Assembly: GCA_964017065.1 (NCBI GenBank)
Contig: OZ024788.1
Coordinates: forward strand, 5,038,887 to 5,102,886
Source of the DNA: Haliclona indistincta
Taxonomy: Eukaryota > Porifera > Demospongiae > Haplosclerida > Chalinidae
Direction: 5' to 3'
DNA: 64,000 nucleotides
Notes under the pieces: generated by a model
What the model was told of the DNA's origin: nothing
The model's input: only the letters and a program-made list of their open reading frames with translations
The model's database searches: none
Position numbers and translations under genes: made by a program
In this document: positions 58,547-64,000 of the stretch, one piece after another
Numbering within the stretch: the stretch's first letter is position 1
How the letters are laid out: every line of letters starts with the position of its first letter

Positions 58547-61500
58547 ATGTCGTCAGTAACACTGATAGTGCTGTTGGGGGTCATTGCTGCATGCCTTATG
58601 AGCAGTCTAGCTGAAGGCATTCCTTCAAAAGTATTTTACGAACAGACTGGATCATGCAAGGTTTGTTTGAATATAATTATATCTGTATAGTAACCAAGTT
58701 TTTTATTAAGGTGAACCAAGTTTGCATGTACCAGTACACCTCTGAACAGCAACAGTTTGGAACTAAACAAGAGCTGACAATTACTGTTGGAGCCACTGTT
58801 AAAACTTTATGCAATTCAGGTAAGCTATATGCATAATAGTGACTTCGACAACTGCCAATGCAAATTATGTAGTTGGCATATACAATGGCACAAAAGCAAC
58901 TGAGTACTGTATGGAAATCAGACAATTCTCTCTCGCTGGTTCCATGTTCTCAGACGAACAACAGAAAATGTAAAAATATAGTGTCAACATTGCTTTACTG
59001 ATCATTCTGCAGGGCCTTGGAAAAACATGCAAAGAATAATCTAGCTGGAAGGTTCTGCTTTGTGCAGACTGTTGAAGGAAAAGTTTCATCTATCTATCAT
59101 GAGAGCTCTGAAAATATAGAAGTTGTGAATTTAAAGAAGTCCATTGTGGCAGCTTTCCAGGCTAATTTCAAGGGAACAGAAGAAGAGGAGGAAATCGATC
59201 CTCAGTCGAAACATATCTCTCATTACAGGTATAAGCAAACCAAGAACTTATGAAGTAGTAAAGTAGTTATACGTAGCTCACATGAGTCATATCAATTATT
59301 TTACATAATGAACGAGCCTCAATACACTAATTGGAATATTCATTTTACAGCTATACTACTAATGAAGAGCTAGGAGTTCAAAAGATGCATCGTTCAATCA
59401 ATAGTAAAGATGTCGAAGAATATTCTGGTGATGCAAGACCTCGTGACATTGAACTGAATAAAGAGGAGGATGTTGAGTATCGCTCTGGCTCTCTCTACAC
59501 GTCCTCTGGGGCGACACATTTACGAATATTTGCAACTCAGAAGAGGCGACACTCACCGAAGATGAATGATAATCTGACTGATTCCAATATATTGACTGTA
59601 AATGGCTCGTACAGACTAGACAGGATAAATTGTTACACTCTGTCGAGTAAGGAAATGCTTCAAAGAAAGCGAAGAACCACAGACTCTGCTAATATGGTTG
59701 AAAGCACTTTGAGTGCTGCCATTGACAAACGTGAGCATCTTTTAATCTTAATTTTCATTTTAAATTTCACAATAACAGGATCCATTGCTAGAGAACATTT
59801 GGAGCACTTAAGGCAACAACTACCGTCACCTCCACTTGCCCTAAAGGAACTGCATGAAGATCCACAGATAACCTATCTTGGTCAGTAATCATAATTATTA
59901 TTATTTTAAACAGTTTTTCTGGTACATATAGCCAGCAAGCTAAAATGGATGTTAGCTCTAGAAGCTGAGCATGGACCATTACCAGGAACTACACCAGTAT
60001 TGACAGATGTTCTTAACTACCTCAAAATGGTACTATTTTTGCTGCAGGACCTGCTTGCCTAAAATATCATGAGTATTGTAAATTTCGCATACAATTTTAA
60101 ATGTACACTATCTATTATTCTAGATTGAGCAATACAAGCATGCTACTAGAGATGATGATATTAAGCAATTGATCCATTCATTGCTTGCTCATGAAGGTTC
60201 ACACAAATCACAAATGGTAATATCTAGCCACATAGTTGTTTGATGCACTGTGATGTCATTGGCCACTGTGTTATCACAGGTACTCCTTAATACTTTAGTT
60301 AACGGTAGTGATCAAGAGCAAGATAAAGTCATCACTCACATTTCTTTTATCCAAAATATTCATATTGAGTTCATTGAAAAGCTTGAAGCACTAATGGAAA
60401 AGCACACAGCAAAAGCAGACGCTCTCATTCTTGCCTATGGTGCCTTAGCTTCTGCAGCTTCTAATGGTATACAGCATCGAGTTATGCTCTTCATAAAGCA
60501 AAGACTAGTACAGCAAATGGCACTGAATGATACCTCAACTACCGTTCACCTACTACATGCTCTCGGAAACACTGGTTCAAGGAGTATCACTGATTTACTT
60601 TTCGACTATTTTAACCACCGTGATTCAGATGAAGTCAAGCTTGCTGCTCTAGGAGCAACACGACTGATCACAACACATAAGCCAGTTCAAGATGCCTTCA
60701 TCACCATACTTGAATCCGATCCAGAAGAGTACATTGTCGAAGAAATTGCTAAAACCTTGTTAATTGGTGAAGAGCACTCACAAATCATAGGAGAACATGT
60801 CAGAGAGAACAATATTCTTCTCAACAGGCTGGTGTCCTCGTGTTTGAGATTTAGAAGCAACATTGATTTACATCAATTAGTTCAGCGATATCTAGAAACT
60901 GTGAACACTGTGGAGTCACGAATGCTAGAAGAGCATCTAGAAGAGCAGACAGGCTCTAGAAACAGAATGAGACGAGCTAGTACCACAGACTGGGATGCTA
61001 CAGATTCACTGTATGATAACATTGCCCCTAATTCAACCAGACAAAGTGATGTCACTTCATATCCTCAACACAAGGCTTACTTGTGGGGCAAAGAAATAGG
61101 TGTTTCGAAGGTTAATGTCCAATTGTCCACTGGTTCTTTCACAGGGCACTTCATATCTGCTAATTCAAGTAGATCCAAAATATATTTAAAGGCGATCGCA
61201 AGAGGTAATCTGTTTGATAAAAGTGCAACTATAGCAGAAGCTATGGCGGTCATCCATACTGATTCTTCAGTGAACACTACGACACGAATAAAGTTCTACA
61301 TCAAGATTGCTGGTTTTTATCTTGTGAATAAAGATTTTAATCAATCTTGTTTTGATAGAAGAAACACATACAATTATGAACGTACAGTTATGCGAGTTAG
61401 TGTCTCAGTGCCTGTTTTGTCAACCACAGTAACTTTCTATGCTAGACTAAATTTAAACTTTGGACTCACTGTCCAGTGGGAACTTTGTTGGGGTTCTCTC

Positions 61501-62025
61501 ATCTGCACTGTTAATTCTGATTCAGTTGGTTCAACCAGACTAGGTTTAACGGATGGCAAGATCTCATTGGTTCCTTATATTCGTGCCTCTCCAGAAGGAG
61601 GAGCATTTGTTACTGTTTTGGTAAGTTTACTCGACCTGTAAAAGCATGCATCTATAGCTAGTAACATAACTACTTCTCAGTTGGTTTTCACGCATTAATT
61701 TTAATTTTGCTATTTCACGCAGAGTTTAGGCAAAGTGGGACTCTCAATTGATGGATCTTTCAACTATAAAATGAAAGCAAGTGGAACAGCTACACTGATG
61801 TGTGGTCCATCACCCTACAATATCTGTGCTGGACTTCACCACCAATGGCCAGGAAATTACGTTGACTTATATGCCTGGTATCAGTTTCGATTTGGGTCTA
61901 AGAGACGTTGCTGTATCTCTAAACGATGGGATTTGACTAGTAGCAGTAGTTGCAATGCAGACAAATGGTTTAAAATTTGGGAGAAGTGTTCTACTAAGAG
62001 TAGAGAAGAAGATACTTGTCAGTAG
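58547..62025 (+). CDS. V4: secreted vitellogenin/lipoprotein-N-like protein, intact
   Basis: Ten exons: 58547-58660, 58711-58819, 58873-58969, 59013-59228, 59351-59730, 59779-59880, 59932-60029, 60124-60216, 60280-61620 and 61723-62025. They join to 2853 nt, 950 aa, with no stop. A signal peptide (MSSVTLIVLLGVIAACLMSS) is followed by the beta-barrel of a lipoprotein N-terminal domain, RKRR, and the alpha-helical horseshoe (LILAYGALASAASNGIQHRV, LLHALGNTGS, KLAALGATRLITTHKPVQ). RMRR and a beta-rich tail of about 290 aa (SYPQHKAYLWGKEIG, YAWYQFRFGSKRRCC) complete it. Large lipid-transfer proteins carry and export lipid. This one is short, has no von Willebrand D domain that I can see, and its tail is unlike any family I can name. 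V4 and V5 form a closer pair than V1-V3. Confidence 0.8.
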
Positions 62026-62395
62026 CCACAAGATTCATTCATGATGCATACCTGTAGTTGAACTCATTATGTAGAGTACATATTAATAACAAGTACGTGA
62101 TAAAACTGTTTATTTTGTCTTAAGTTGCTTTTCCTGCTTTATTAAACTGCTGTTTTTAATTCAATGAATCTCAGTTGAAAGTTTATTTATGCATGTGTAT
62201 TATAACAAAGAGATATAAATGTCTGGACAGAACAAGTACTTGTACTACTAACAGTCTTAGCAGCAAATCGTGAAGTGCAGCAACATGTGTGCAATAATTA
62301 ATAGCCTCATAAGCACATGTATATGTGATGAACAACCTTGATCGAAGAGAGAATTAAAGTTCATGCATATTGTCTTGTCAAGTCACACATAGATA

Positions 62396-62635
62396 GTATT
62401 CAGAGACCCATGCATGTATGTATTCAGAGACCAATGCATGTATGTCCCATGCATGTATGCATGTATTCGGAGACCCATGCATGTATGTACTCAGAGACCA
62501 ATGCATGTATGTATTCAGAGACCCATGCATGTATGTCCCATGCATGTATGTATTCAGAGACCCATGCATGTATGTCCCATGCATGTATGTATTCAGAGAC
62601 CCATGCATGTATGTATTCAGAGACTCGTGCATGCC
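62396..62635. repeat. Minisatellite with CATGCATGTATGT units
   Basis: About ten units of 14 or 24 bp built from CCCATGCATGTATGT(ATTCAGAGA). The frames are open on both strands only because the repeat lacks stops; no protein is claimed. Confidence 0.8.
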
Positions 62636-63120
62636 TGAGTTAATGCATAAGAGATTTTAAACATTATGTCTAGGCATATAATTTATTATACATATATATG
62701 TATGTGTACTGCCTGCAAAAATTATGCCTGTGAATTAAATAGGCTTTTAAAATGCAGAGAATCATGCAATCATCAGAAGGCATCACAAAAAAATGCTTTG
62801 ATCTGATCTGAGAGGCATCTCAAGTACAACCAAAAGCATGTAGTCACAGCTGTACTAAAATTTGTATTCCTAGTGGGATTTACATGGTAACTGAATTAGT
62901 ATCAAAACTGGTTAGATTACTACATGCACAGGTGCAAAGTATATTAAGCAGTTGTATGTCTTTGTGTTGAGTGGTGTTATTGTTTTTCATGTTCACAACA
63001 TGTGTGGTTACAATCTGTCATCAAAACACAATTCCCATTAGTATTTTGGTGAGCTTCACTAGAGTACCTCTACACTCTAAAAACAAGTGGTTTTGAATTC
63101 TGGGCTTCTTTCAATATTGT
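62636..63120. other. V4-V5 intergenic region
   Basis: No gene is seen. 62908-63120 is almost identical to 58272-58490, so the promoter was duplicated together with the gene. Confidence 0.55.
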
Positions 63121-63128
63121 TATAAAAG
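63121..63128 (+). promoter_or_regulatory. TATA box of V5
   Basis: TATAAAAG, same placement as in V4. Confidence 0.6.
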
Positions 63129-63176
63129 CCACAGCTCACCACTGCTGTATAGAGCACACATGTACCTGCAGGGAAC

Positions 63177-64000
63177 ATGTCCTCAGTAACACTGATAGTG
63201 CTGTTGGCGGTCATTGCTGCATGCCTTATGAGCAGTTTAGCTGAAGGCATTCCTTCAACAGTCTTATACGAACAAACTGGATCATGCAAGGTTTGTTAAA
63301 ATAATTATTATACCTGTATAATTGTATAGACTTTATATTTTCTGTACACAACTTTATATTTTTATTAAATTTTAGGTGAACCAAGTCTGCATGTACAAGT
63401 ACACCTCTGAACAGCAGCAGTTTGGAACTAAACAAGAGCAGGCAATAACTTTTGGAGCAACTGTTGAAACTTTATGCAATTCAGGTGAGCTATTATACTG
63501 AATGTGAAAACAGCATGCAAAAATTAATTCTGTAGTTGGCATATACAATGGCACAAAGGCAACTGAGTACTGTATGGAAATCAGACAATTCTCTCTCGCT
63601 GGCCCGATATTCTCAGACAAACAGCAGAAAAAGTTGCTAACAATAGCTATAAGTATCAGCATGTATAATGATCATTCTGCAGGGCCTTGGAGAATTTTGC
63701 AAAGAAGAGCCTTGCTGGATGGTTCTGCTTTGTGCAGACGGCTGATGGAAAAGTTTCCTCAGTCTTTCACGAGAGTACTGAGAACTCAGAAGCTGTCAAT
63801 TTGAAGAAGTCCATTGTGGCCGCTTTCCAGGCTAACTTCAAAGGAACTGAAGAAGAGGAGGAAATTGATCCTCAATCGAAACATATCTCTCACTATAGGT
63901 ACCTGATCAGAATAATGTGTATTTGTCAGATTTCAAAAAATAATTGAAAACATTCATTTATCCACAATTTTTTAACTAAAAATATTACTAGCACGTCACA
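63177..64000 (+). CDS. V5: 5' part of a vitellogenin/lipoprotein-N-like gene (cut by window end)
   Basis: Exons 63177-63290, 63376-63484, 63536-63632 and 63683-63898 have the same sizes as in V4 (114, 109, 97, 216) and no defects. The signal peptide is MSSVTLIVLLAVIAACLMSS. Only the N-terminal barrel is in the window; the rest lies to the right. Confidence 0.8.

Noticed and set aside
62338..62643. Open frames on both strands with MYSETHACM-type repeats
   Set aside because: They are produced by a minisatellite without stop codons; all frames are open and no gene context exists.

Overview
The window is eukaryotic. It is AT-rich, its genes have many short introns with GT/AG borders, and it is full of small inverted-repeat transposons. 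The gene families (CARD-RING-TRAF proteins and lipoprotein-N-terminal-domain secreted proteins), the roughly 50-nt introns and the Ginger-type DNA transposon point to an early-branching animal. A demosponge of the Amphimedon type is the best guess; this is an inference and was not tested by a search.

The region is a tandem array of two gene families. Family T is a five-exon gene whose spliced product reads CARD - unnamed alpha/beta region - RING - TRAF zinc fingers - five or six consecutive MATH (TRAF-C) domains joined by an almost invariant linker. There are four copies: T1 1196-6763 (two frameshifts), T2 13144-19407 (intact, 1626 aa, six MATH), T3 21006-26559 (intact, 1459 aa, five MATH) and T4 33331-50671 (broken). 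Family V is a ten- or eleven-exon gene for a secreted vitellogenin/lipoprotein-like protein: V1 9916-11369 and V2 27903-29636 (both 3'-truncated and degenerate), V3 51977-56055 (one nonsense codon), V4 58547-62025 (intact, 950 aa) and V5 from 63177 (cut by the window edge).

The layout is T1-V1-T2 followed by T3-V2-T4-V3-V4-V5. Positions 1 to about 19,700 and 19,708 onward are two copies of one T-V-T segment of about 20 kb. Base 1 corresponds to about 19,708, which is the 3' flank of a T gene, so the array continues to the left. Between V1 and T2, and between V2 and T4, lies a relic of yet another T gene.

The array is heavily invaded. A 7.8-kb Ginger-like transposon (33426-41246) sits inside the CARD exon of T4 with a 4-bp TGGA duplication. 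On the minus strand it encodes a spliced protein with an HHCC finger, DDE integrase, coiled coil, CXC motif and a ULP1/SENP-type cysteine protease. A 1.9-kb repeat (48380-50272, also at 7529-9332) splits the last MATH linker of T4. There are also two piggyBac-like 590-bp MITEs with TTAA duplications, several foldback elements, a truncated Copia element and minisatellites.

By family knowledge, the T proteins would couple a CARD death-fold adaptor to a RING E3 and a multivalent TRAF-C receptor-binding surface, which suggests innate-immune-like signalling. The V proteins would be secreted lipid-binding proteins, with furin-like sites that would cut them into three chains. Any functional link between T and V is unproven; they are only neighbours.
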